Of a DNA stretch of 64,000 nucleotides, positions 1 to 14,000 are shown piece by piece. This DNA comes from Biomphalaria glabrata. Its lineage: Eukaryota > Mollusca > Gastropoda > Planorbidae. The position numbers were made by a program, and so were the translations under genes. Location: assembly GCF_947242115.1 (NCBI RefSeq), contig NC_074716.1, positions 15,230,865 through 15,294,864 on the forward strand. The letters run 5' to 3'. Below the pieces are notes generated by a model. The model saw only the letters and a program-made list of their open reading frames with translations. It was not told where the DNA came from and made no database searches. Numbering within the stretch: position 1 is the stretch's first letter; each line of letters begins with the position of its first letter.

Positions 1-1880
1 AGATTCAAATAAGATCCGATATAGACAAGCTTACAAAGAAGTAATTATTAAAAAAACACATTGGTGCTTAAAAAAAAACAACTGAAAGCTTCACACAAAA
101 TTATTTTCCATGCAAAATAAAATTAACCAGAAAAAAATCATTTCATTAGACTTCTAATAATGTGCAGCAAAATTAAACACATTCAGAGACATTAAAATAT
201 ATAAAAATTGTCAACTGAAAAAAAAATATTGAGACACACAAAATATTCTTAGTATTACAAAACCAAATCAAATAAGCATAATCTTGCATCTGGTTGGCTG
301 CAAAAGTTAGAATTATTTTAAAATTACTTTTAATTTAAAGATAGAGCATGCTACTTTAAAGAATGAAGAAGAAAACATACCTAATAATCTAAAGCACAAA
401 TTTTCTAAAGAAAATATTTATTGATCATACATTGTTAATATTTCATAGTGTTAGTATTGTCTTAGTGAATGCTTCATCTAAAAATAATGTTTCTTAGCGT
501 GTTTGAAAACCAAAAATTTTTACAATTATATAAATAAATAGAATATGCTAATTTTTTTGTATTCTTTTAGTTTAGGTTTTATTAAGTCACAAATATAGGA
601 AATAATTGTATAAATACTTTTATCAAATAATAAAGAAAAAGTGAAAGAGGAATAATCAACTTCAAGGGATAAACTTATAATGGTTTAGGCAAAACTAACA
701 TTGCTTATCACAAAACAATTAACTTTTCTTCTTTTCTTTTTCCAATTTTTTTTTTTCTTTAGAAAAAAGTTTGTTAATTACTACAGCATTATCTCAACCA
801 CTATAGACTTGTTTTAATTACTACAGCATTATCTCAACCAATACAGACTAGTGTTAATTACTACAAGAATTTATTAACAACACATAAAAAACAACATATT
901 AAAGCTGAAAGCTCAAGAAAACAAAAATGTTAGAAAATATTTAATAATTACTATTAAGTGTGAAATGGTTATTGTAAGATTGGGTGAACAAATGGTAACA
1001 TCTAAACGAAAAAACTGAATCTAATGTGGCTTTGGTCAATCTTTCAATGTGTATTATTATTTGTCATTATTGTAAATAAGATGACATCATTATCAAGGTA
1101 TTCAAGCCATACTGCATTGCAGTTTTGTCTCCAGGCTTTTATACAACTGGCAGGTTTAAGGAAGTTACATAAAGATTTAACTTGATGTTTCATTACAGAA
1201 AAAGAAAAGGATAATAGTTCTTGAGCATATTTATAATAGCTGGCATTGGCTTTTGAAAAGAGAATAGATACAGTGTTAAATATATTGTTATACAGTAATA
1301 CATTTTATACATAATAAATAGTTTATATATGATAAATATTAAAAGAATATATTAACATAGAGAGTAAAATAAAATATTAGTTGACATATATATGCTTATT
1401 AAAAAGATATATGTTTAATATAAAAAGTGTTGGTATCAGTACACTATAAATAACAGGCTATAAGAGTTTATGAAAATGCCCAATATATTTAAAAATATCT
1501 AAACTGTAAACAATGTCAAGCTCACTTTTTAATTTTAGGCCATTTATTATTTTATTCATGTATTTTTCGGCTTGATATTATTTTTGCCATAAAATAAATA
1601 TGTGATAAATGTCATTATTGTATACTGAGAAAGCTATCCTGCTTGTTATAGCATATCTATACCAGTGTACACATTTTTAAAATAAAATATAATATATAGG
1701 TAGAGAGAGAAATGCATAAAAGAAAGAAAACAAAAACATGTGATTTATTTGTTGAATGTATAATCAAAAACAAATCTTGTTGATTCTTGGGCCTGCTACT
1801 TTAAAAAATTTCTGTTGAGTTCAAATAAAAATACATATAAACAAATTGATTGGCTCAACATAAAATTGTTCAAATCTTAC
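1..1880. other. DNAH1 intron, AT-rich, no gene seen
   Basis: Intron that runs off the left edge. Very AT-rich, without coding similarity that I can see on either strand. It includes a 42-bp near-duplicate at about 774-863 ('ttaattactacagcattatc'). Confidence 0.7.
774..863. repeat. Short tandem duplication, about 42 bp x 2
   Basis: The motif 'attactacagcattatctc' with its surroundings is present twice in a row, followed by a partial third start. Confidence 0.75.
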
Positions 1881-2036
1881 ATTAGTGACAGGCAAGCCAA
1901 AAAGCCTTTCTCTGTTGTTGTAGATGACAGCATACTGTTGGGCTTCCTTAAGTTGTTTGTTGATACGTCTCATTTCATTGGCCACTTCATGAGCCCTGCT
2001 GATCTCAGTGTAGCCTGCCATACCAGCCACAGCCAT
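1881..2036 (-). CDS. DNAH1: DNAH1 coding exon 16 (last one inside window)
   Basis: 156 nt, 52 codons: MAVAGMAGYTEISRAHEVAN, MRRINKQLKEAQQYAVIYNN, RERLFGLPVTN. Ends AAT|GTAAGA in phase 0. The next exon (human sequence continues YDKLSRMVKEFQPYLDLW) is not found in bases 1-1880, so the next intron is longer than 1.8 kb. Confidence 0.95.
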
Positions 2037-5000
2037 CTACCAATCATAACAGTTTAAGAATAGTTTTTGTAAATAAAGAAAATAAGTTTTATTCTTCTAC
2101 TGATTTGTCCTATTAAATAAAAGCACAAAATATTTTTTGACTCTTAGCTAAGAAATATTAAGATAAAATGGATTGCCATTCTAGATGCCAGCTCTAAAAT
2201 TTTCATTCTTGTGACTTAGCTTATTATAGAGAGTTTATAATTATATGAAGTCAGAAGAACCAAAACTTAAAGCAAACCATAAAATATATTATTTCAGCAT
2301 GTTTCAAAGTCCACTCAGTTAAGGACAGCTGGTTTGTCATTCAACTAGTAACATTACACATTTATTTACCATTAACAAAAATGAATTTGTTAAATGCTTT
2401 AGTCAAAGTTTCAATTTCAAATTTACTTTCATCAAGGAATAAGTAAATTGTAATATAATACTGGTAACTTTTCACACTTATATTCAATTGTAAAAAAAAA
2501 AATTGGGTAAACTGTAATTTACTGTAGTTTTAGTTCCTAAAGTCTCAATTTCACATTTACTTTCATTATGGCTTTAGTAAATTAAGATAATTTAATTTAA
2601 TATAATAGTAAATAAAACCTGAAGTCCATCAAGTTTGTCCTCAAAGCTGGTCTGGTCTGACTGTTGCAGTTTACGGAAACGTTCTTCATCTTCAGTTAAC
2701 TGTACCAATGTCTGTTCCATTTGAACTTCAATCTTATGAGGCCAGCCAATAGTAGTCCATCTAAACATTACACAAATATTTGTCATAATTACACAATGAG
2801 AATAATTTAACATTTTTGTAACTGCAAGTACTACCTTGTACATTTTTTTTAAACTGCAAGTATGACCTTGTGGCATTTGTTTAACTACCTAACAAATAGG
2901 GTTTGAGTTCAAATTCAATGGAGACAGGGACGATAGAGAGTTAACTCAAGTTGATTTCTGTTTGCTGGGCATTTACTGGCAGAATAAAGATCATATCTCA
3001 AATACCAACTCCCTCATATGTTCTAAAAGAGATGGGACCAAAATACATTGGGAGGAGCATGGACATCTGCTATACAAAAATATTATCCCAATGATTCCAT
3101 TGACAAGCATATTTTAAGTATTTTTCATAGATTTCCTTTTTTAAGTAAATATTTAATTTTTTTAAATTTTTTTTCTTTACAAATATGCAAGCAAGTAAAG
3201 TTTATTTAGCATTGACTAAGTTTAGTTTTCAGAAGATATTTTCATTAGCTTACTTTGCAGCAAAGTCATCAGTGGAAAGGTTGTAATAGAATTCTTCAAT
3301 CAATTCATAGTCACTCATTGCTTTCTCTATCAATTCCTGTTAGAAGTTATAAGCCTTATAATATCATAAATAATGGAAAATACTTTCGAAACAAAATTAC
3401 TCTTACAACAATGTACAAATAAGAAAGAGAAGTAAACGATGTAAGACTTACACTGTGTTCCTTAAGTTTCTCTGGGATTCCTTTGATCCATTCTCTCATT
3501 TCTGACAACTCCTCAATACAATTTGGCTTTTCATAAAGTTTGCGGCTGATCATTTTAAACTCTTCACATGCCTTTGGAGATGAAAAAAACAACAATCATT
3601 AAAATGTGTTACCTTGTAGTCTATATTTCCAGAGGCTTTAGATGTTTTCAACAAAAATGAAACTTAGTCACATACTCAATTACCAAAGATAAATTATGAA
3701 ATCCCATTACATCAAAAAGAGGCATGGTGGCCAAAAGGTAAAGTGCTTGGCTTTTTGAACTGAGGGGTCCTGGATTCAGATTCTTGTGAAGACTGGGATC
3801 TTAAGAATGTCTCTGAGTCCACCAAGCTCTAATGGGTAACTGATACTAGTTAGGGAAAAGTAAAGCCATTGGTCATTGTGCTGGCCACATGACACCTTTG
3901 TTAACCATAGGCCACAGAAACAGATGACCTTTACTGTAGCCTTTACATCATCTGCCCTATAGATTGCAAGCTCTAAAAGGGGAACTTAACTTTTTTTTCC
4001 ATTATAAAAAATACAATTAAAACGAACATGACTATATCAGATTCTGTTTAATTTGAAACTTTTACTAAGTTATGGTCAAGCAACACTGTTGACATCATGT
4101 TTATGTGTATGTGTTTGTATGTTCTCTTGGTATGAAAGTTCACATTGTATTGCTGTGTTTAACCTGTGTTATGGAAGATTATGCTATTACAGAGTCTGAT
4201 TTACCCAGCGTCTAGTGTTGTTGTCACTTTTTGAGTACAGTGTTCTTAAATGTAATGTTAACTGTATAAGTGTATCTTATTTAAAGCTAACAAATACCAT
4301 AGACTAATGAATGAGTATAGCAAGGCTTAGTATAGATATTGGATATTTCAACAACAAACAGTGATGGCCCCATGCTCATTATATCAAGGTTTGATTATGA
4401 TTAAAAAGAATAAAATGGGGAAAAGAGTGGGGAAAAAAATGCTTGTATGTATGCATGTATATTAATAAAAAGTTGATATCAAAATGTATTTCTATACTTA
4501 CATCATCAGCTTGTTTTCTCAACTGCCTGGCTAAAAGTTCCAACACAGCATTGCTCAAGGCTTTTCTCTTTTTACCCAAGGCTTGTCTTGTCCCTTCAGT
4601 GTTGATAAAAAATGGGCCAATAATGATGGAGCTTGGCACAATGGCTTCCAGTATATCCTTCTCTTTCAAATGCATCTCAACTTCAGCTTTCACTTCCTCA
4701 GCTGAATGTCCAGCAGATTCATAAGCTCTGTTTAATTTGAAAATAGTCACTCATTATATAAACAACATGAAACAAATATTTTGTATGCTAAATATATGTT
4801 GTTGTTTTTTGTTTTGCAACTAAAACTTACTTGACATAGGCGTTTATGTCCAAATTGATAAGCTCTAAGTATTTCTCATAAGCACGAGCATAAGCTTTCA
4901 AGGGCACAAGCGACTGCTGGATAGAACGTCTGATAGTGTTTCTCAGATCTTCAACTGGTGGTTCATGTTCACCAACTGATTCAAGCAATGGGATGCCTGA

Positions 5001-8000
5001 CCAAAATATTTCTTTGAGAATTTCCTAAGAATACAAATATAACCCATTTAATGACACTAAATACAAAAGTGCATATAATATATTGTAGGAGATCAATGAA
5101 AAGAGAATGCTTTAAATTATAGACATTAAAAAAAAATTCTGTTTCAAAAATTGATTATGACTACTGTGGCATCTCATGCCAAATATTTTGAAACAGTTGA
5201 CTTAGTATAATTTTGTGGCTTTATATTGTCTAAATAAATAGATAGCTCAATGTATTTTAAGAACACATTTAAGCTAACAATATGATATCCAATTTAATCC
5301 AAACAAAAGTAATTGGAAGAAACCAACCCTTTCAAGCTGCGGAACATTTTGTGTAGCTTGAATGCCTTTATCAAACAGAGAGATCAAAGTGTTTTCAAAG
5401 CTTGGTAGACTGGTACTGAAGTGAACACCTTCCTTGTCCATGACCAAATCAATTAGAAATAGTGCATTCTTTCTAGGCCTAAAGTAGACAAGGAAAATAT
5501 CAAAATATGTTTTACATTCTGTATGAATAGAAACTACAAGAAATAAGACACTCTTTCTAGGCCTAAATGACACAATACTGTTGGTTATTATCTTATTTTT
5601 AAAAGATGTCTTACAGTTTGTATAAATATGAGCAGCATAAATCTCTTATTTTAGTTTCAAAGAGACAAGTACTAAAGAACAATAATCAAAAGATTTTTAG
5701 TCTCTTCATTTTTTTATTGTATATTAATATAGCCCTATGCATATAATATTCTTGAATATTTCAAAATGTTCCTTTCATAATTAGGTTCTAAAGGAGAGTT
5801 AAAATGATGGGCTAGGCAATCAGTAAAAACAAACTTATAACATTCTCTGACAAAGAGATAATGTAGAAAGACTTTACTTGAACTTGCTATTGATCAAATC
5901 ATCTCCCCAATTGTAGTCTTCATTCAGCTCCATGGTAGAAGTACAACCATCTACCACCATTTGTGTCAGACTCATCAGGGAGTCCTGCACCAGAAAACGC
6001 ATAGAATCCTGCATGATGAACTTCACAGTTTCCATAAATTTCTTCAGCTTCGAGATCTGGTAGACTTCCCAGTTGGTTTCGTGAATGTTGAACCAGCCTT
6101 TGCCAACTTCTCGCAATGCACCTCGAATGTTGTTACGCATAACTGTGATCCAAGTGTCTCTTAGAGATAAGCCAACCTGGCATTAAGTTGTAAAAAAAGA
6201 CAATTTTAAAATAAGACTTTTAATTGGACTTTATATTTTTGACCATTTGAAACATTAAAAACCTTATTCACATCATCTTTCTTTTTTTTTAGACATTCTT
6301 TCTAGAAGAATATTATGAAATTCTGTAGTAAAGTGTAAACCACAAGATAAGGCAGCCATTACATCAGGCTAACAGACTGTAATAAAGAAAGTGACCCTAT
6401 GGCAGGTCTAGTGACAGATTTTACTGTTACAAACAAATCTCAGTGATATGCGCGAAAGAATACATCACTAGAAATATATCAATATCAACCTGTGTTGTCA
6501 TCTGTGACTGTGTCTGCTCAAACTCCTCCAGCCTCATTGGCTTAGCTGTTGGTATGTGGTAAAGACTCATACAGCTCACTCTGTTGCACTCTGTCCTTAC
6601 TTTTCCCATGGCTTGGATGCTCTCTGGTAGTGTCAGCAAAGAGTTAAAGGCAAAGCCATCATACTGCTCATCAAATGGATACTTTGGCACATCTGGACAA
6701 CAGCCTGATTAATAGATATAAGCAGGATCAGATTTACCAATAAATATAAGCAGGATCAGATTTACCAATAGATAAAAGAAGGATCAGATTTACCAATAGA
6801 TATAAGCAGGATCAGATTTACCAGTAGATATAAGCAGGATCAGATTTACCAATAGATATAAGCAGGATCAGATTTACCGATAGGTAACATAAGCTATAGC
6901 TTAGGAGCCCAAGGAAATATTTAATACACATTTTAAACATGTAACATCTGGACTTAAATAAAGGGCCCCATATCTCAAATAGCTTAGGGCCTTTTCAATT
7001 CTAAATATGGCAATGGATATAAGAATAGATAAAGTTAAGTTTATGGTTTCTAAAGTCAACTATAAGTTAGATATTGTGTAGCAAGCCTATTGGGTGAAAA
7101 ATTATCTATTCTACGTAAGTCCCCTAAAGAGAAGGTCATGTTTTCATTTTGAGCTGAGTCAGTCCAGAAGTACAATTCCACAGCTTCTTTCCTTCAGATC
7201 TTACATAAAAGAATTTAATGAAGTATATACAAGTTGGTAGGGAAGTTATTTCTTTCTCTAAATGTTTCATATTAAACATCTGTTAAAGCACACAATTCAA
7301 AATACAATTAGCTTAGTTTACTGCTATATCCGAATTCTTTTATTATGATGATTGGATTATTGATTTATTCTTGAAGAACCACAAAACAAGTCTTATTCAT
7401 TAAAAGCTCCAATGTTATTAAGACAATAAAATGTCTACAATCCAGTTCTTTCTTTAGTCTCCAGCTCTTCCTTCTAGCTCAAACAAAGTCCAAGACTTAA
7501 AATACATTTTTGGTCTACCATTTTATTAGTATTTTTACTCATTCAATTAATAAAAACCAACAACATTCATCTTTATTAAATTACTCCAATTTACATAAGC
7601 AGCAATTGCGTCTCATGTACCTGAATCAAGTTATCTAAATTTAAATATGCTGACAAAAAACGTTTCTGAGTTAGGAGACCTGTAATTTACTTGTGCACAT
7701 GTTTCCACCAGCCCCCACATTAACATAATCAAAAGCACTAACATTCTAAACAAATGTCTCAAAATCAACAAAACAATAAACTACCAGTGTTAGGTATTGC
7801 TTTCCCATAGCTCTCAGGAACTGAGACAAAAGCAAATGTGATGGGGTCTTCTTCAACAGTTTTCTCAAAGATAATTCTGTTCATTGATCTACAGAAATCA
7901 ATGTTAACTTCTTTTTCCAGCACTTGAGTGTAGTCTTCAAGGCTATAAAAAGATAAAAAAAAATAATTGTGTAATTCAGCAGATACATACATACAAATAT

Positions 8001-11000
8001 AACATAATATAATACATAACATGACATCACTGGACCAAATCCAACAGGTCATCCAATGTCCAGTACATAGCAAGATACTAGTTGGGAAGTAACATTGCTA
8101 GTGACCAATTTCTATGGCTCAGGAGGATCTAAGTTTAAGTAAGTAGGAATATACTAATTAATTACATACTTTTTGCCTTTGAAGCCAGGAGCTGAGTGTG
8201 CCCATTCAATCATTCTTTTCAGTGATGCTTGATCTAGCTCTCCAACTCCATCCATGGGCATGCAGTCTATGTACAAATTGTATCGAAGCTCAGCCTCACA
8301 AACTTTCCTTGATCTGAAGGCTGCTGCCAATCTATCTGCAAAAATTCGAGGATCTTCTGCTCTGAACATTATGCGGATTCTTGGAATCCACCACTGTCCT
8401 GGAAGAGACATGCGCTGGCCATTGTCCAAGATTCCACCATTGATAACAGTTTTTCCTTCCTGGTCCACAATACGTCCCTTTTTGTTGCACAATTGAACAA
8501 GGAACAGTTTTGTGTCAGCATTATAATCCAGGACACCAATGTCAAACCAACTGTACACAATACTTGGATCTGTGGGAGACTCTGAAGAAAAACATCCATA
8601 TTGATGTATATTTCATGTTTTCAAAATTATGATATTAAAATTAATTACTTATGATTTAAAATGCCTTTAAATCCTGTTTCACATAAATATTTATAGGTAT
8701 ATTAGTATCAAAAATATATTGATATACTCAAGTGTGTCACATACTAGACTCAATTATAATCATCAAAAGTCAGTAGTTTTCAAACTTGAGAATCTGGTAA
8801 TTGAAAGTTTCCTAAAGAACAAGACACTTGAAATAATGAACTACTCCTCATCCAATGTGCCTATCATTACAAGATTAGTATTGGCCTCTTGACCTCCACA
8901 TTTTTATACATGATAATACATTTTATCATACTCACTATTTTTGTCCTCTTCATTTGTGGGAAGCAATGCCAAGCCAGGTACTGGGTATCTTATGCCATTC
9001 TGTGCCCCAAGTTTGATCCATTCTTCAGGTGTGCGGCAATCAAAGTCATTATCATCAAATATATCCAAAGAGAGATATGGAGGAAATGGAGCAGGATCGG
9101 AATCATCTCTGTTCAAAAGAACCAGACCATCTGTCTGCTGCTTTGGCATTAAATGTTCTGTTTTTAAATATCTTTCTTCTAATAGTGTCTCAAGTTTAAA
9201 GTTCTCATATAACCGACGTCGTCTGAAACAGAAATGCATGTTAAATTCAATATTGAATACCATCTGAAAGGTTTATTTTTAACAAAAAAATTTTTTTTAA
9301 GTTTCAGGCATTCAGGTACATTTTTAGCATTTACATTTAATTATTAGTCAATCATAAGAATAATTGAGTTATAGAGTTAAAAATAATGCAGTAATAAATC
9401 ATGACTTATTCAGCATGCCAGGAATTGTGATATAAGCCATAGTCCTGCTTATGAGATTCATCATTATAATTAAAAGTAATACCTATAAAGGTGAAATATT
9501 ATTAACTCTTTCTCTCCTAAATGACAATACCATCGTTGATTTGACCTCATTAAGTTAAATTAATGTTTGATTGTATAAACTTTACTTTGTGTTATATAAA
9601 AAGAGCATGCATTTCCCTTAAATTCTATACCAAATAAAACACTTTCTGATAACAAACAAAAAAGCTATAGAAGCTTAATCATAACAGGGTAAAAAAAATA
9701 ATAATGAGCAAAATGAAGAATTCTGTAGGAACTTGTAAAAAAATTACAGAGAGAAAGAGTTAAAAGTACTAGCTATAGAGATGAAATATTATTAAAAAAG
9801 TACTAGCTATAGAGATGAAATATTAATCCCTTTCTTTAAGCCAACAAACCCCCAGTACTTAGGGCCTACTTCATAGACAATTAAAGTTTGGATGCTTGGT
9901 TGTTATCTAGGTTTGATTATATATAAATTGTTACTTAAAAACTTCACATACATGAGATATATTAAAGCTATCCCAAAAAGTTTTGATATAGCAAAGTTCT
10001 GTCACATGGTTTGCTTTTATCAAATATAACTTTCCAGATACATACCTTTCAATCTCAATTTTTCTGGGATGATTTCCAGGTTTTGTAAAGAATGTCATCT
10101 GAACTTTAGGTTTGAAAGATGCTGGATCAAAGTCCTTAATTAAGAAATACATAATGTAATGCATTAAATACAATATAAATCAAATAAGAACATAAAACTA
10201 AAATGTTATTTAACCTTGGTTAGGCCAATAATAGAATATGCATCCTCCGTTTGGGACCCCTCAACTCAAGAAAACATTAAGAAACTGGAACAGACACAAA
10301 ATAGAGCAGTGAGATTCATAACAAACGAATATTCACATTTGACTAGAGTAACACCTTTAGTAAAATCACTAAATTTAGAAAGCCTTCAGGACAGAAGGCT
10401 CAAAAGTAAAGTAGCAATCTTACATAAAACACTGAACCATAATCTTCAAATACAAAATTTAATAAAATACTCTGAAAGACACAAAGATAAAGGCACATTC
10501 CTCGTCCCATATGCTAGGACAAATTTGTACAAATACTCCTTCTTCCCTAATGCTATTAGAGCATTGAATGGGTTGCCTGAGCTAGCCAGGAAAACCAGTG
10601 ACTTGGCAGAATTTAAGTCACTGGTTAATATGCATGACTAAATGCATGACGCGTAGGACGTAATCATCTTCTTTTTTGAAGTAACGTCTGCATTATATAA
10701 GATAAGATAAACACTTGATGACGACTATGCTTGATTCTTAAATAGAGAATTCTTTAACAATCATCTTCATTTAGTTATTTAGTAAAGATTTAAGAGTTTG
10801 TTGAAACTAGTTCACTCACAGAGACTGTAAGATCCTCTGTACTTGGTCCATAGTTTTGTTGACTGACTTGTTCTTCCACATCTTTGACTTCAACTCTAAA
10901 AGTGCCGGCTATTGAAGATGATGTTATTCAAAGTTATTACTTTTTAAAAAATCAATGTCATAAACTAATTGTTAGTATTCCAACCTTTGTTTTGTTGTTT

Positions 11001-14000
11001 TATTTCAAATTATTTACTGTTTTCAATGTACTTATTTTTTGTGAACTAGGGACATTTCAAATGGTGCTTTTTAATATTGGCTAAATATTTTGTGCAATTT
11101 TAATTGAGTTGGTATAGACACATTTTAAATGATTTGATTTTATTAATTTCACAAAGTTGCATGACTTTGTCATGGTCACAATTCTTTGTTTTATATCTAC
11201 ACAGCTAAAACTTTTTTAATGAATTTTTTAGTAGACAATTGAAATCAAACATTTTAGTTTGATAAAACTACAGCAAAAAAAGATTGTGCGGACCATCTCA
11301 CCACCAACTGAGCTTTATATCATCAACAACATTTGTTGCTAAATAATACACTTGTTGTATTATAAGGTTTAATATTCAAAGCTAAATCTATAGATATATT
11401 AGTGAACCTTAAATAAGAATGCTAGAGAATCATATAAATAATCTTTTATCATTTATTAATAATGTCAGCACATATAAAGCAATGGGTCACACTAAAATAG
11501 ACATGAACAGAGAAGAGAGAAAGGTTCAGCAACAAGTGAATGCCTACACATATAAATGTTTATCCATGCTTAGATCAACCAAATTATAATTAATTAATGA
11601 TTGCTAAATAAAATTATAGATAAAAAGAAAACTTTAAATAAAACAAAACAAATTTTGCTCTACAATTATTCCAATTATTTGATTTACATCTTAGGATAAT
11701 CCAGCTGACTCTGATTATCAGAAATGCCTTTTTTTTTTTTTTTTTTTTACACATTGTACAAATATAATTTGAAATATTCAATTAGGATTTTTGTATACTC
11801 TTAGGGGCATCAAGTCAATTTCAGCCTTAGCTACAAGAGGTAGGTCCTATAAGGTAGTTGTTAATTGAGGAATGTAAAGTCAAAGTGTGGGCTGAAAGTA
11901 AAAGTAATGTACCCCCCTTTCAGACATTGTGATCTATGGGACAGATAATTAAAAGGTCATCCGTTTCTTTTGCCTACAGTTGACAAGCAAGGTATCATGT
12001 GGCCAGCACAACAACCAACCACCTTTACTTTCCTCAACTAAAGTAAGTTACCCATATGAGTTGGGTGGACTCAGGGGCATCCTTAAAATCCCAAAATAGA
12101 AAATACCATTCTTCATTGAGGTTCGAACCCTGGACCTCTCTGTTTGGAAGCCTAGCACTGAAAGAGGAACTTTTTAGAAGGGAGTCAAGTTGATATGGAT
12201 GCAGGATAAAAAAAGGTTTTAGTGCTAACATCAAAAACTGATGAGCCTTATGCAATAATAAAAAAGAATAAGCATAATTAATTGTGAGAAGTGACACCTA
12301 GCTACCTAATGGTGTGTGAAGTTCTTTGCCTACTTCCCATAAGGTGCCCTGCACCATATCAGGTCCAGTAAGAATACTCTAAAGAAATAAAATCATACAT
12401 GTGAGCAGTGATGCTAATCATGCAAAGAAGAAATAAAAAGGAAGGTAAATATTTGTATGACATTGACATCTTCATAAATATGCAAAATGTAATCAAAACA
12501 ATAAAATAATAAAACTAAATTTATAAAACGGTCTAATATTGTTATAATTACTAGTAGGGCTCCACCTTTGTGATAAATATGAGCAAAATTTCTTTTTTTT
12601 TTTTTCATAAAGATAGCTATGGAGCCCAATTTATACTTTAAAATGCCAAAATTACTGGGCAAAATTAGGTTGGGTCTAATTCAGCATGGTTTGCCTCTCT
12701 TTTTACTTTGCTAAGAGATACTTTTGAAGACTAAAATTCTAATGCTCAATGCTCCAAACCATGAAGAATAAGAATAAATCAACTGTTAAAAGATTAAGTT
12801 TAACCTTTGGAGCATTTAGCATTAGAATTTTAAACTTAATCTTGTAACAGTTGATTTCTTATTTTTAGTAAATTGCTGTTACATTAGCTGAATCAGCATT
12901 TGGTAATGTTGTTTGCTAAAATTTAAAAGACTTTTTTAATGCAATCATATGCTTTAGGTTCCAAATTGTATTTTAAAAATTTCATCGGTATTTGCTGATA
13001 ATTTCACTTATAGAACCCTTCTTGAAAGCTAATTTGCATCAATGTTCTTTTTTCCCTTGAAAGTGTCAGAATATTTTCAATGCTATCAATATATTTAATG
13101 TACCACCCTACAGTATTTTTACTATTTTCTGTATCTTTCTGATACCACATATAAATAGTATTGTAATGAGTAATTGTTCCAGGTATTTACAAAAAATAAT
13201 TTTGTATTTATCCCTCTGAATACCTTATTTTTGCACATATAACCTGCAGGTTATACAAGTTTTTATAAACAAATAGCAGCTGTGTAGTGTTTACAAAATT
13301 TATTTTACTCAGAAACATAGCATAATGGAAACTATAAACATACCTGTGGTCTTTATACCTCCAATACTTTGCTGTGGGATTGTGAAATGTACATTGCAAA
13401 GTTTTATTAACATCTCATTATGAGCCTCAAAAAAACAAATAGTACAGATGATAGTACTTTATGTACTGGGAGTTTACAGCAATCACACTTTCCACTGTCA
13501 AGAGTGGGGGGGGGGGGTGTAAGATGTGAGATTGTGAGTGTGTTTGTTTATTTTATTAGTTGGTTTGTGAATTGTTTTTATCACTGCATTTTCAAGGGGC
13601 GGGGGGGGGGGGGGGGATAATGTTTCCTGTGGTCAGTCTAGCAGTTGGAGAGCTGACCTGGTTTGAGTAGGGTGCTTGTGATTGTTTATCAGTTTTTATG
13701 CCTAGCATAAGGAGATGTTATATTATTTTTGCTATGTGTGTGAACAGACTATTTGAGGGTAATACTTTGTGTGGCATTGATGGCCTATGTTAATTGAATC
13801 TAGTCTAAGCGCCCTGTAGTATTTAATTTGGGCACATTTAGTATTTTTAGTTATTGATGATTGTGTATTCAATGTTACATGTGTAACCTATTGTTGGCTG
13901 TAAATAAATACAAATTGTATACTCCTTCATTGAGTGTATTGTATAATACTTGTACATGTGAAGGTCTGCATGTGAGAATCATACCCCTACATGAGCTATA

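Noticed and set aside
10216-10641. 141-codon frame as a host gene
   Set aside because: It is the C-terminal fragment of a recently inserted LINE, almost identical to 26625-27056.
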